Assembly (NCBI RefSeq): GCF_029207735.1
Contig: NZ_CP104395.1
Coordinates: 62,001-126,000, forward strand
Length of the DNA stretch: 64,000 bases
Source: Candidatus Nanohalococcus occultus
Lineage (GTDB): Archaea; Nanohalarchaeota; Nanosalinia; Nanosalinales; Nanosalinaceae
Direction of reading: 5' to 3'
The notes under the pieces are model-generated. The model had not been told where the DNA came from. It saw only the letters and a program-made list of their open reading frames with translations, and made no database searches. Positions within the stretch are counted from its first letter, which is position 1; each line of letters starts with the position of its first letter. Shown here one piece after another: positions 41,080 to 50,456 of the stretch. The translations under genes and the position numbers were made by a program.

Positions 41080-41090
41080 AGAAAAAAGAG
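41080..41090 (-). terminator. T-tract terminator after ftsZ
   Basis: CTCTTTTTTCTC on the minus strand lies about 9-19 nt after the ftsZ stop codon. Confidence 0.45.
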
Positions 41091-41098
41091 GTGAGTTC

Positions 41099-42208
41099 CT
41101 AGATGAACTCGACGCCTAGTTCCTGTTCGATCTCTTCTTCGTACTCGTCTTTGTGAGTCTTTTCCTGACCGTAGATCTGAGGTGAGTTGACTCCTGTGAC
41201 GATGATCATTGACTGAAGTGTCTCGTCCATGTCGTCTCTGATCTGTGCGCCCCAGATAACCTTTGCGTTATCGCTCAGTCTGTCCGAGACAGTGTTTACA
41301 ACCTGCTGTGCTTCCTTCAGGGAAAGGCTTGTTCCTCCTGTAACGTTTACAAGAGCGCCTTTACCGCCGGAGATTTCTACGTCAAGCAGCGGGTTGGACA
41401 GTGCCTTGGAAACTGCTTCCTGCGCACGGGAATCGGTATCGCTTTGACCCATTCCGATCATCGCGATTCCTCCTTCGCCCATGACTGCGCGGATGTCCGC
41501 AAAGTCGAGGTTGACCAGTCCAGGCTTCGTAACGAGTTCGGTTACTCCTTTAACTGCGTTTACAAGGATCTCGTCCGCGATCTTGAACGCTGTGTTCAGC
41601 GAGACGTCTGGAACGATCTCGAGGAGCTTGTCGTTCGGAATTACAATTAGTGTGTCGACGACGTCTTCTAGTCTTTCAAGTCCGTATTCGGCGTTTTCCT
41701 GTCGGGACTGTCCTTCCATCTCGAAAGGCAGTGTTACGATTCCGACTGTCAATGCGCCTTCTTTCTTGGCTGTCTGTGCGATTACAGGTGCGGAACCTGT
41801 TCCGGTTCCTCCTCCAAGTCCGCAGGTGATGAAAACCATGTCTGCGCCTGAAACACTTTGTTTAACTTTTTGCTGGGATTCTTTCGCTGATTCCTCTCCG
41901 ACCTTCGGGTCGGCTCCTGCGCCCAGTCCTCCGGTAAGCTCTTTCCCGATCAAGACTTTCTTATCGGCGTTGGCGTATAGAAGATCCTGTGCGTCGGTGT
42001 TCATCGCGATTGTCTCGCATCCTTCGATTCCGACCTCTACAAGTCTGGATATAGTATTGTTTCCTGCTCCGCCGCTTCCAATAACCTTTATTTCGGCTTT
42101 ACGTTCCCGGATCAGCTCTTCTAGCTCATCGTCGATATCATGGTTTTTCTGTGCTTCTGGTACGTTCGAAGAACCTCGGTCCCTTGCCTGTTTAAGTTGA
42201 TCTTCCAT
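41099..42208 (-). CDS. ftsZ: Cell division GTPase FtsZ
   Basis: The 369-residue protein has the tubulin signature GLGGGTGTGSAPVIA, the nucleotide-binding GSGGAGNNTI and the T7 synergy-loop region NLDFADIRAVM. It polymerises at midcell. The C-terminus ends in an acidic helix (EEEIEQELGVEFI) that may dock to a membrane anchor. It stands alone; the next gene upstream on the same strand is FKBP. Confidence 0.96.
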   Translation of the reverse strand: MEDQLKQARDRGSSNVPEAQKNHDIDDELEELIRERKAEIKVIGSGGAGNNTISRLVEVGIEGCETIAMNTDAQDLLYANADKKVLIGKELTGGLGAGADPKVGEESAKESQQKVKQSVSGADMVFITCGLGGGTGTGSAPVIAQTAKKEGALTVGIVTLPFEMEGQSRQENAEYGLERLEDVVDTLIVIPNDKLLEIVPDVSLNTAFKIADEILVNAVKGVTELVTKPGLVNLDFADIRAVMGEGGIAMIGMGQSDTDSRAQEAVSKALSNPLLDVEISGGKGALVNVTGGTSLSLKEAQQVVNTVSDRLSDNAKVIWGAQIRDDMDETLQSMIIVTGVNSPQIYGQEKTHKDEYEEEIEQELGVEFI

Positions 42209-42333
42209 GTTTAGTTCACGCCTTTTGCGGACTTTACTACTGTCTTACCTCTTAACTCATAAAAACCTGTCTGCGCCGGCATCCGGTTCAACAGCTTCAA
42301 ATAGAAAGGAAAAAGGAAATATGGAGATGTTTT

Positions 42334-42975
42334 CTAGACGAACTCTACGTCCAGACTGGTTGCTTCCTCAATCTCCTCACGAAGCATGTCCCTGACCTCT
42401 TCCGGTAGCTCGTGGTCGTGATCGCCGTGAGAATGCGTCGAAGGAATCTTTACGGTTCCGTCCTCGATATCGATGTCGCCGTGACCGATTCTGTAACCGT
42501 AGATGTGTTCGGCTATCTCTTTGTCGTCCTCAACCTTTTCCAGGACCTCAAGATCGTACTCAAGCTCTTTGCCAGCTAACGGATGGTTGAAATCGATTCT
42601 GACACGTCCGCTGCCCTTTGAGACAACCTTTCCACGTCTCTGACCGATCATCAACTCTTCGCCCGGTCTAACCTCGACTCCCTGCTTCTGGAACTCTTTT
42701 TCAGGGTATGTCGCTATATTGTCGCTTGAACGCTTTCCATAACCTTTTTCCGCGGGAACTGTTACTTCTTGTTTGTCTCCGACCTCCATGTCGTACAGTT
42801 TTTCCTCAAGGCCTTCGATAATGTATTCTCTTCCGATCAGAACAGGTACTGGCTTTAACTCGGCGTCTTCCCGGTCGATACTGTTTTCTTTCGCCACATC
42901 TTCGTCTGTGGTATCAAAGATTTCTCCTTCAGCTCTTCCTGTGTATCCTATTAGAACTAGTTCTCCTTCTTTCAT
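42334..42975 (-). CDS. FKBP-type peptidyl-prolyl isomerase (SlyD-like)
   Basis: The 213-residue protein has an FKBP core split by an IF chaperone insert (IATYPEKEFQKQG...FNHPLAGKELEYDLEVLE) as in archaeal and SlyD FKBPs. A C-terminal extension contains His-rich HSHGDHDHELPEE and ends EATSLDVEFV. It speeds proline isomerisation and binds unfolded chains. The His-rich part might bind metal ions. Confidence 0.92.
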   Translation of the reverse strand: MKEGELVLIGYTGRAEGEIFDTTDEDVAKENSIDREDAELKPVPVLIGREYIIEGLEEKLYDMEVGDKQEVTVPAEKGYGKRSSDNIATYPEKEFQKQGVEVRPGEELMIGQRRGKVVSKGSGRVRIDFNHPLAGKELEYDLEVLEKVEDDKEIAEHIYGYRIGHGDIDIEDGTVKIPSTHSHGDHDHELPEEVRDMLREEIEEATSLDVEFV

Positions 42976-43006
42976 ACTCGATCATTCGAAGGTAAGATTA
43001 AAACCT

Positions 43007-43390
43007 CTACTCGAAGAACTCTTCCAGAATTTTGTCCTCAACTTCGATAGCTTTTGAGACTGCGCCGATCCTGTGATCGAGTAAAACTATTGAGGCTCCC
43101 AGAAAATTCACTGCTATATCCTCGAAGGAAAATGAGCGGTAAGGTATGGTGCTTTGGATTAATTCGATTCCAAGACCGAAAGCACCTGCGGCCAGAACTG
43201 CCTCTAAATGACCTCTACGAGTGTCATGGAAGTAGAGTAAAAATGCTGCGCTCAGCCCAAAGTAAGCAGTAAGGTGTAATAGCGAAAACGTGCCTGAAGG
43301 CGCCCCGGAACTGTTCAACGAAACGGTGCTGAAGTACGTGATTGTGGCTGCGACCGCCAGTAGAAACGCGGCGTTTATCTTGGTTCTCAC
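43007..43390 (-). CDS. VanZ-like membrane protein
   Basis: The 127-residue protein has four predicted membrane segments with the family pattern LLHLTAYFGLSAAFLLYF and GIELIQSTIPYRSFSFEDI, followed by NFLGA. VanZ-like proteins are widespread; their function is mostly unknown. It lies 31 bases upstream of the FKBP gene on the same strand. Confidence 0.8.
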   Translation of the reverse strand: MRTKINAAFLLAVAATITYFSTVSLNSSGAPSGTFSLLHLTAYFGLSAAFLLYFHDTRRGHLEAVLAAGAFGLGIELIQSTIPYRSFSFEDIAVNFLGASIVLLDHRIGAVSKAIEVEDKILEEFFE

Positions 43391-43441
43391 ATCTAGGTTT
43401 TCGAGGTCAGATTGAAAACTGTTAGAACCTTATACAGCGGT

Positions 43442-43711
43442 ATGGACTGGATCGATCAGCTACCGGAAAGAGAGAGAAACTCACTTGAATCACTGCTAGA
43501 CTCGGTAAACAAACACGATAACGTATACATGCAGGCTGAAAACGCCTCGGTCGGCCAGATATGGGTCGCGATGACTCTTTTGAACCAGAGAATGGAGAAA
43601 CTGGAATCTCTCGTCAAAGCACAGAGAAAAGCGTTAAACGAGATGAACGTCGAAGTCGATGTCGACAAACATCTCAGCGAGAACCTGGAAAACAGCTTAA
43701 GAAACTACTGA
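43442..43711 (+). CDS. Small helical protein, 89 residues
   Basis: The protein is helical, with LPERERNSLESLLDSV and a coiled-coil-like LLNQRMEKLESLVKAQRKAL. No family is recognised. The ATG at 43442 is preferred to an in-frame TTG 30 bases upstream. It is convergent with leuS, one base apart. Confidence 0.6.
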   Translation: MDWIDQLPERERNSLESLLDSVNKHDNVYMQAENASVGQIWVAMTLLNQRMEKLESLVKAQRKALNEMNVEVDVDKHLSENLENSLRNY

Positions 43712-43712
43712 A

Positions 43713-46484
43713 CTACTCCAGGACGATAGCCGGTCGTCCTGGCTCGGCTCTACTTGCTTTCTCGTTTTCAGACTCTTTTTCGGTCTCAACTACAACTTCC
43801 AGATCGAATTCTGCCTTCCAACGTTTCTTGTTCAAGCTGAGGAACTCGGTTTCATCCTCTAGCTCGGTCTTCTGATTGTTGAACTTTCCAGGGTTCTCAA
43901 TGGCTTTCATCACGTATTTTTTAACCGTCTCAGCCTTTGGTTTCAGCTCATCAGTCAGGACTTCTCCCATCGCCTCGCCAATGTTTTGGGTCTCGACTTC
44001 ACTTACCTTCTCGAACACATCATACTTCCAGTCAGCTGCCTGAATAACACGGATCGTTGCCGGCTCATCGTCAATCATCTCCTGGATGTCTCTAACATCT
44101 GAGGAAATCCGCTCGAAGTATTCTTGGGTTGCCTCGGCTTTTCTATCAAGCAGCTCTTCTTCGACCTCCGGCCATGATTCTTCAAGCATGAAGTACTCTC
44201 CGTCAAGTTGCTCCCATAGCTCATCGGCGGTGTGAGGTGCGAACGGCGCGATAAGTTTCACAAGCGTGCGAACGCCGTGGCTGAAAATCGCTTTATCCGG
44301 ATCGGACTGGCGGTAACGGTAGAGTTCAGTCATCAAACGGTCGGTCTCTCCGATCGAGAGGTTGAACTCGTGGTTCTCGGTGTGTTCCGTGACTTTTTCG
44401 ATCGTTCTCTGGATCCGGCTGGAAACTATCCGGTCCTCGAGATCCGCATCATCCAGCGAAGGCTCTTCCGATACTATCAGTTCTTCGTTTTCCTCCACAA
44501 GTCGGAAGATTCTTTCTAGCATTTCGGCTGATGCTTTAACTCCATCTTTGCTCCAGTCCAGCTCCTTGTTCGGATGAGCGGCACGGAGAATGAAGGTCCG
44601 GGCGACATCGGCGCTGTGTTCTTCTATTAGCTCGCTTGGCCGCACAACGTTGTTTTTCGATTTCGACATCTTGATTGTCTCGACTTCGAGACTTGATCCG
44701 CATTCCGCACAGACATCTCCTTCTTCGACGTTTTCAGGGTAGATCCAGCCGTGGTTTGGACAGTTGTAGGCCGGATGGTTCACCATGCCTTGAGTTAAGA
44801 GTCTCTCGAAAGGCTCGTCGTTTTCAATCATTCCCTGATCTCTCAGGAACTTGTTGAAGAAACGAGCGTACAAGAGATGCATTACTGCGTGTTCGATCCC
44901 TCCGACGTACTGGTCGACGTTCATCCAGTAGTTGGCCTCGTCCTGGTCGAAAGGAGCCTCCTCTAGGTTCGGAGAGCAGAAACGGAGGAAGTACCACGAG
45001 GAGTTGATGAAAGTATCCATTGTATCGGTCTCACGTTCCGCAGGGCCTCCACACTCCGGACATTCTGTCTCAACGAAAGTATCTGATGTCTCAATAGGGT
45101 TACCCTGACCTGTAAACTCGACATCTTCCGGTAGCTCGACAGGCAGCTCTTCTTCCGGAACAGGAACTGTTCCACAGTCCTCACAGTGGACAATCGGGAT
45201 CGGCGTCCCCCAGTAACGCTGTCGGGAGATCAGCCAGTCACGTAGCTTGTAGTTGACATCGGCTTCTCCTTTGTTCTGTAGTTCAAGTCTTTCAATTATC
45301 TCTTCGATCGCCTCGTCTTTTTCCATTCCATCGAGGAACTCGGAGTTAACGTGATCGCCATCGCCTTCATACGCTTGTTCCTGGAAGCTGTGATCTCCTT
45401 CCGGCTCGACAACCTTCCGGACCTCAATTCCGTGTTCCTGAGCAAATTCGAAGTCACGTTGATCGTGTGCCGGAACCGCCATGATCGCTCCGGTTCCGTA
45501 ATCGGATAGAATGAACTCTGCGACATAGATCGGGATCTCTTCTCCCGTGAAAGGATTTTCCGCGTATCTTCCGGTGAAAACTCCGGACTTCGATTTTTCC
45601 TCTCGTTCTTCGGCATCCCGCATCTTTGCCTCTTCAATGTATTCAGCTACTTCTTCGTTTTCTCTTGCGACTTTTTCCGCGAAACTGTGTTCCGGTGCGA
45701 TCGCCATGAAGGTCGCTCCAAATACAGTATCAGGTCTTGTGGTAAACACTTCCAGCTCGCCGCCATCGACGATATCGAACTCTATCTGCGCGCCTTTCGA
45801 CTTACCTATCCAGTCGTTTTGCATTTTACGGACCTTCTGCGGCCATTCATCTAGTTTATCGAGATCTTTGAGTAGCTCATCGGCGTACTCGGTCATCCCG
45901 AGCTTCCACTGGTTCATATCCTTGTTCTCGACTTCGTTGTCGCATCTCCAGCAAAGCCCGTTTTCCACCTGCTCGTCGGCCAGAACGGTTTCACATGAAG
46001 GACACCAGTTTACCTCAGCATCGTCCTGGTAGGCCAAATCCTCTTCCAGCATCTTCAGGAAGATCCATTGATCCCATTTGTAGTAATCCGGTTTACAGGT
46101 CGTGACTTCCCGATCCCAGTCCAATGTATAACCTAGCCGTTTGAACTCGTCTCGCATCTCATCGATACATTCCATAGTCCATTTTTCCGGGCTAGTATCC
46201 CGATCGATCGCAGCGTTCTCCGCCGGCATACCGAATGCGTCCCAGCCCATAGGATGCATCACGTTAAAGCCTTGCATCGACTTGAATCGGGCGAAAGCAT
46301 CGCCCAGCGAGAACGCACGGCCGTGACCCATGTGCATTTTCCCGGAAGGATACGGAAACATGTCCAGGACGTAGTATTTTTCCTTATCTTCGTCTTTCTC
46401 TGCGTGATGGAGTTCTTCTTTCTCCCATCTTTCCTGCCATTTTAGCTCGATATCGTTTAGTCTTGAGGAAAAGTCCTGGCTCAT
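43713..46484 (-). CDS. leuS: Leucyl-tRNA synthetase (bacterial type)
   Basis: This 923-residue class I enzyme has the HIGH motif HMGHGRAFSLGDAFARF near residue 52, GWDAFGMPAENAAI as in bacterial LeuRS, two zinc sites (CPSCETV...CWRC; CPECGG), the CP1 editing domain, and KMSKSKNNVV near 605. It charges and edits tRNA-Leu. The bacterial-like N-terminal signature suggests an ancient transfer, also seen in haloarchaea. Confidence 0.95.
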   Translation of the reverse strand: MSQDFSSRLNDIELKWQERWEKEELHHAEKDEDKEKYYVLDMFPYPSGKMHMGHGRAFSLGDAFARFKSMQGFNVMHPMGWDAFGMPAENAAIDRDTSPEKWTMECIDEMRDEFKRLGYTLDWDREVTTCKPDYYKWDQWIFLKMLEEDLAYQDDAEVNWCPSCETVLADEQVENGLCWRCDNEVENKDMNQWKLGMTEYADELLKDLDKLDEWPQKVRKMQNDWIGKSKGAQIEFDIVDGGELEVFTTRPDTVFGATFMAIAPEHSFAEKVARENEEVAEYIEEAKMRDAEEREEKSKSGVFTGRYAENPFTGEEIPIYVAEFILSDYGTGAIMAVPAHDQRDFEFAQEHGIEVRKVVEPEGDHSFQEQAYEGDGDHVNSEFLDGMEKDEAIEEIIERLELQNKGEADVNYKLRDWLISRQRYWGTPIPIVHCEDCGTVPVPEEELPVELPEDVEFTGQGNPIETSDTFVETECPECGGPAERETDTMDTFINSSWYFLRFCSPNLEEAPFDQDEANYWMNVDQYVGGIEHAVMHLLYARFFNKFLRDQGMIENDEPFERLLTQGMVNHPAYNCPNHGWIYPENVEEGDVCAECGSSLEVETIKMSKSKNNVVRPSELIEEHSADVARTFILRAAHPNKELDWSKDGVKASAEMLERIFRLVEENEELIVSEEPSLDDADLEDRIVSSRIQRTIEKVTEHTENHEFNLSIGETDRLMTELYRYRQSDPDKAIFSHGVRTLVKLIAPFAPHTADELWEQLDGEYFMLEESWPEVEEELLDRKAEATQEYFERISSDVRDIQEMIDDEPATIRVIQAADWKYDVFEKVSEVETQNIGEAMGEVLTDELKPKAETVKKYVMKAIENPGKFNNQKTELEDETEFLSLNKKRWKAEFDLEVVVETEKESENEKASRAEPGRPAIVLE

Positions 46485-46633
46485 GGAACCGAGTTTTTCA
46501 TCAAAGTTATTTCAAACTGACTGCGTTCCCAGCGGTGTTGTCTAAATCCGGCTTGGAGCAGTAACAGTCTCTGAGATTTTCCAGAGGGTTAACGTAGTAA
46601 TTTAAATTCGGCTCGCCAAAATTCTTTGATACA

Positions 46634-47401
46634 ATGACCAGGCTGGTATGCGTAGCGAGTGGGAAGGGAGGAACAGGGAAAACCACAGTCACATCAAATC
46701 TAGGAGCCGCACTAACACAGTTTGGAACAGATACTATAGTATTAGACGCTAATCTTACTAACCCGAACTTAGGCTTCCACTTAGGCATTCCTCTCTACCC
46801 GAAAACGCTTCACGACGTCTTGAAAGGAGACGCACATATCACCGAAGCAATGTACATCCACAACTCGGGTCTGAGAGTTGTACCGGCCGGACTATCGATC
46901 GATGATCTTATCGACACTTCTCCGGACAACTTAAGCGATGTACTCTTGGATGCGGTCGGCGAACCGGATTTCGTGCTGGTTGACTCGGCGGCAGGACTAG
47001 GAAACGAATCCATCAGCGCAATCGAGGCAAGCGACGAAGTTCTAATTGTCACAAATCCTAATCTTCCGGCTGTAACTGACGCACTGAAAACAGTCAACAT
47101 TGCCGAAGAAGCAGGTACAGACGTACTTGGAGTCGTACTGAACCGTAAAACGAACCATGATTCGGAGCTAGAATCCAGCGAGGTCGAGTCAATGATCGGC
47201 CATCCGGTTATAATGGATGTTCCGGAGCATGAGAAAGTTCAGGAAGCGTTAGCTGTTAAGAAGCCGGTTGTACACCACGCTCCTGATCACCATGTATCTG
47301 AGCGTTTCAAAGGAGTGGCCGCGGAGGTCGCTGGAATCGATTACGAGCCTGATCTAAGTAAGAAAGGTTTCCTCTCAAAGCTACTCGGCAATCTCAGATA
47401 A
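46634..47401 (+). CDS. MinD/ParA-type ATPase (first copy)
   Basis: The 255-residue protein has the deviant Walker A motif SGKGGTGKTTVTSNLG, the switch region VLDANLTNPNLG and FVLVDSAAGLG. A C-terminal amphipathic tail (KKGFLSKLLGNL) could bind membranes, as in MinD. TTTAAAT lies about 30 nt before the ATG. It overlaps the next gene at TAATG. The role is probably in positioning a surface or division structure. Confidence 0.92.
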   Translation: MTRLVCVASGKGGTGKTTVTSNLGAALTQFGTDTIVLDANLTNPNLGFHLGIPLYPKTLHDVLKGDAHITEAMYIHNSGLRVVPAGLSIDDLIDTSPDNLSDVLLDAVGEPDFVLVDSAAGLGNESISAIEASDEVLIVTNPNLPAVTDALKTVNIAEEAGTDVLGVVLNRKTNHDSELESSEVESMIGHPVIMDVPEHEKVQEALAVKKPVVHHAPDHHVSERFKGVAAEVAGIDYEPDLSKKGFLSKLLGNLR

Positions 47402-47769
47402 TGGCGTCTCTAAATCAGCTTCAAACCGTTGCGTTAGTAGTTATAGGATCAGCTTTACTGCTTTCTGTCTGGACCTGGGCATCTGAAACTGTCGGAGAGC
47501 AAAAACAGGTCTCAACTGAAAACAAACAGACTGCGATAACCTGTAGCAGCCTGGAGATAAACCAGGTCGATACCTTACATAACGAGACACATACAACCGT
47601 TTTCTTCAGCACCAACACTGACGTAGATGCTCTCAGAGTGCGGTTTTACGGTAACGGCACCCGGGAAGTCAACGTCACCGATGTATCCCAGCAGTCGCTG
47701 AACGAGGTCTCTGTGGCATTGCCGGAGGCTGAAGCCGAGATCTATGCGCCGAGCTGCCGGCAACCGTAG
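47401..47769 (+). CDS. Membrane-anchored protein between two MinD genes
   Basis: The 122-residue protein has an N-terminal hydrophobic helix (QTVALVVIGSALLLSVWTWA) with a short preceding segment, like pilin-type proteins, then an external beta-rich domain with two Cys (ITCSSLEINQV and YAPSCRQP). Its ATG overlaps the first MinD stop and the second MinD starts 40 bases later. No family is recognised. Confidence 0.7.
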   Translation: MASLNQLQTVALVVIGSALLLSVWTWASETVGEQKQVSTENKQTAITCSSLEINQVDTLHNETHTTVFFSTNTDVDALRVRFYGNGTREVNVTDVSQQSLNEVSVALPEAEAEIYAPSCRQP

Positions 47770-47808
47770 TCGGGTTTTTTATTCAGGCCAGTGGAATCTG
47801 TTACTGAA

Positions 47809-48570
47809 ATGACACGCGTCATATCGGTTGTATCCGGAAAAGGAGGAGTAGGCAAGACAACGTTAACATCGAACCTAGGTGTATCTCTGGCTAAACAGGG
47901 CCACGACGTCTTACTAATCGATGGAAACTTCACTGGCGCGAACATGGCCCAGCACTTCGGACTTGGATTCCAAGACGTCTCGTTAAACGACGTTCTCAGC
48001 GGCGAAGCATACATAACACAGGCTGTGGCCAAACACCCGGCAGGAGTATCGATTCTGCCGGCATCAATACTTGAATTCTCCGCGAACGGAGAGTCGTTAA
48101 AACATACTTTAGTCGAATTCTTAGGCGATAAGGACTTTGTGCTTATCGATGCCGGAGCCGGTACAAACGATGAGGTCGAACACGCAATCGAGGCAAGCGA
48201 TGAGGTGTTGCTCGTATCCGAACCTGAGCTACCTTCGCTTACAAACTGTCTTGGCGCAAAGAAACTGGCCGAGCAGCTCGAAAGAGACGTACTAGGTCTT
48301 GTACTTAACTCGGTGCGGAAGGAAAAATCCGAGGTAGATAAAGCCGACATCAAGAACCTGATAGAAACCGATATCATCGGCAGAGTTCCGGACCACAGGC
48401 ACGTAAGAGAGGGAATCGCTCTGCGCGAACCCGTTGTGTCTTACAAGCCTAAATCAGAGGTTTCAAACGCTATCAAAGACGTTTCCCACAGGATTCAGGG
48501 CAACGAACCTCCGAAAAGAACGTTGAAAGACAAGCTGGCCTCGAAGATCGAAGGAGTCTCCCCCTTCTAG
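47809..48570 (+). CDS. MinD/ParA-type ATPase (second copy)
   Basis: The 253-residue paralogue has SGKGGVGKTTLTSNLG, LLIDGNFTGANM and FVLIDAGAGTND, and ends with an amphipathic KRTLKDKLASKIEG. The ATG at 47809 starts the conserved MTRVISVVSGKGG. It is clearly related to the first copy along its whole length, so this is a local duplication with an intervening gene. Confidence 0.92.
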   Translation: MTRVISVVSGKGGVGKTTLTSNLGVSLAKQGHDVLLIDGNFTGANMAQHFGLGFQDVSLNDVLSGEAYITQAVAKHPAGVSILPASILEFSANGESLKHTLVEFLGDKDFVLIDAGAGTNDEVEHAIEASDEVLLVSEPELPSLTNCLGAKKLAEQLERDVLGLVLNSVRKEKSEVDKADIKNLIETDIIGRVPDHRHVREGIALREPVVSYKPKSEVSNAIKDVSHRIQGNEPPKRTLKDKLASKIEGVSPF

Positions 48571-48612
48571 AGGTCCAACAGAGTTAAATCCCGGCTTCAC
48601 CACTAACTGTTT

Positions 48613-49134
48613 ATGACAGACCTGAAGCCGTACGAATACTACCTCTGGAGTCCTAAACGAGAAGAGTACGAAGCAAACGAAATACCTGACGATATTAACT
48701 GTATTTTCTGTAGCCAGGCAGAAGACGATGAACGCATAAGCAAACTGGAGATATACGAAGACGACTTTCTGATGGTCGAGTTAAACATCTTCCCTTACAA
48801 CACCGGCCACCTCATGGTTGTGCCGAAAAGACATCTCAACTCTCTTACGGAGCTTGAAGACGAGGAACGCGACCGACTTTTCTCGATGGTGGCGAAGGTC
48901 GAAGAGCTACAGAGAGAGGTTGTCGATCCAGCAGGCATCGATGTAGGATTAAACATTGGAGAGGCAGCAGGAGAGTCCATCCAGCACCTTCACGTCCAGC
49001 TAGTTCCGATCTACGGACACGACAGAGGATTCATGGAGACTTCGCTAGATACAAAGGTCATGAAAAAGTCCTTGCCGGACATGCAAGAAGAGTACAAAGA
49101 CAACGTAGAGATCCTGGAAGGATACTGGGAATGA
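48613..49134 (+). CDS. HIT-family protein with an HxHxQ motif
   Basis: The 173-residue protein has the HIT fold, a CIFC zinc pair near residue 34 and GHLMVVPKRH. The active-site motif is QHLHVQLVP, so the third His of the usual HxHxH is Gln. HxHxQ is typical of transferases such as GalT and Ap4A phosphorylase, which suggests nucleotidyl transfer rather than simple hydrolysis. It overlaps the phosphohexomutase gene by four bases (ATGA), so the two are coupled. TTAAAT is centred 27 nt upstream. Confidence 0.88.
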   Translation: MTDLKPYEYYLWSPKREEYEANEIPDDINCIFCSQAEDDERISKLEIYEDDFLMVELNIFPYNTGHLMVVPKRHLNSLTELEDEERDRLFSMVAKVEELQREVVDPAGIDVGLNIGEAAGESIQHLHVQLVPIYGHDRGFMETSLDTKVMKKSLPDMQEEYKDNVEILEGYWE

Positions 49135-50456
49135 CCTCTTTCTTCCATGCCTACGATCTCAGAGGAACCTATCCTGATCAGATAGACGAAGAAGTCGCTG
49201 AAAAAGTCGGGAAAGCCTACGGAACCTACGTAGATGGAAAAGTCTTAGTCGGCAGGGACGGTCGCACGCATGGAGAAAAGATCACAGAAGCATTTATCGA
49301 GGGAGTAAAATCGACTGGAACTGATGTAGTGAATGCTGGAGCAGTTCCCTCTCCTGTAATATACTATGGGTCCGTTGAACTTGATGTAGCCTCGTCTGCG
49401 GTTGTAACGGCCTCTCACAACCCTTCAGAGTACACTGGTTTCAAGTTCACGAAGGAAAACGCTTTAGCGATGAGCAGAGAAGGCGGAATGAAACAGATTC
49501 AGGAGATATACGAGTCAGAAAGCTTCGATAAAGGAGATGGCTCGGAGAAAACCGTCGATCTTGAAAAAGATTATATTGAGTTCGTTGCCGAGAAAACCAA
49601 ACTGGAAACTGATCTAGAAGTCGCTGTAAACTACGGTAACGGCATAACAGCCGGTATTGGAGGTAAGATGCTTGAGGCAATTGGCTGTAAAGTAACTGAG
49701 GTCAACTCCGAGATAGACGGGGACTTTCCGAACCATCTGCCGGCACCAGGGGAAAAGGAGGCTCAAAAACAGCTCAAAGAAGCGATGAGCGACGAGGAAC
49801 TCGGTATAATATTTGATGGAGACGGAGACCGAGCAGGTTTCATCTACGAAGGTGATTACATAACAGAAGATGAGGTCTTGGCACTTTTCTCGGAAAACAT
49901 ACTTGAAAAAGGAAAAGGCAAGGTGGTACATGATCTCAGAGCCTCCAAGCTCGTTAAAGAACGTATAACGGAGTCAGGAGGAGAGCCTCTTGAGACACGT
50001 GTTGGCCATACCTTTATCTCCGAGGAAATCCATGAAGACCCGGAAATTGTTTTCGCAGGCGAGTTATCGGGTCATTACTACTTCCCGGCGCTCGATGCGC
50101 CATGGGACGACGGTCTTTTAGCCGCAGCCCTGATGTGTCGTATGGTATCGGAAGATGAACTTGAGAAACTCGGTGCGTACCCGGATTACCCGGTGTCTCC
50201 AGAGTTACGTATTGACTGTCCGGAGAGATCCAAGCAGAAAGTTGTATCCTCGATCACAGAGAGTTATACTGGTTATGAGACTTCAACGGTCGACGGTGTT
50301 AAGATATACTTCGAGTCCGGCTGGGCGCTTGTCCGGCCGTCCAACACCGAGCCAAAGATGTCGGTTCGCTGTGAAGCCGATACCGAACAAGACTTAGAGA
50401 ACATACTTTCCGAAGTAAGAGAGAACGTGGAGGAAAGTATCGAAGAGTTCAGCTGA
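49131..50456 (+). CDS. Phosphohexomutase (phosphoglucomutase/phosphomannomutase)
   Basis: The 441-residue protein has the phosphoserine loop VTASHNPSEYTGFKF, the metal loop DGDGDRAGF, the sugar loop GELSGHYYF and the phosphate loop RPSNTEPKMSVR. It interconverts hexose 1- and 6-phosphates and links glucose 6-phosphate to nucleotide sugars for glycogen or surface glycans. Substrate preference is not readable. It converges with the ADP-dependent kinase, overlapping by eight bases. Confidence 0.93.
   Translation: MTSFFHAYDLRGTYPDQIDEEVAEKVGKAYGTYVDGKVLVGRDGRTHGEKITEAFIEGVKSTGTDVVNAGAVPSPVIYYGSVELDVASSAVVTASHNPSEYTGFKFTKENALAMSREGGMKQIQEIYESESFDKGDGSEKTVDLEKDYIEFVAEKTKLETDLEVAVNYGNGITAGIGGKMLEAIGCKVTEVNSEIDGDFPNHLPAPGEKEAQKQLKEAMSDEELGIIFDGDGDRAGFIYEGDYITEDEVLALFSENILEKGKGKVVHDLRASKLVKERITESGGEPLETRVGHTFISEEIHEDPEIVFAGELSGHYYFPALDAPWDDGLLAAALMCRMVSEDELEKLGAYPDYPVSPELRIDCPERSKQKVVSSITESYTGYETSTVDGVKIYFESGWALVRPSNTEPKMSVRCEADTEQDLENILSEVRENVEESIEEFS

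Noticed and set aside
41481-42200. A 239-codon plus-strand open frame opposite ftsZ
   Set aside because: It is fully antisense to a clear FtsZ and its translation is Ser/Pro-rich with no family motif, as expected of a frame opposite acidic coding sequence.
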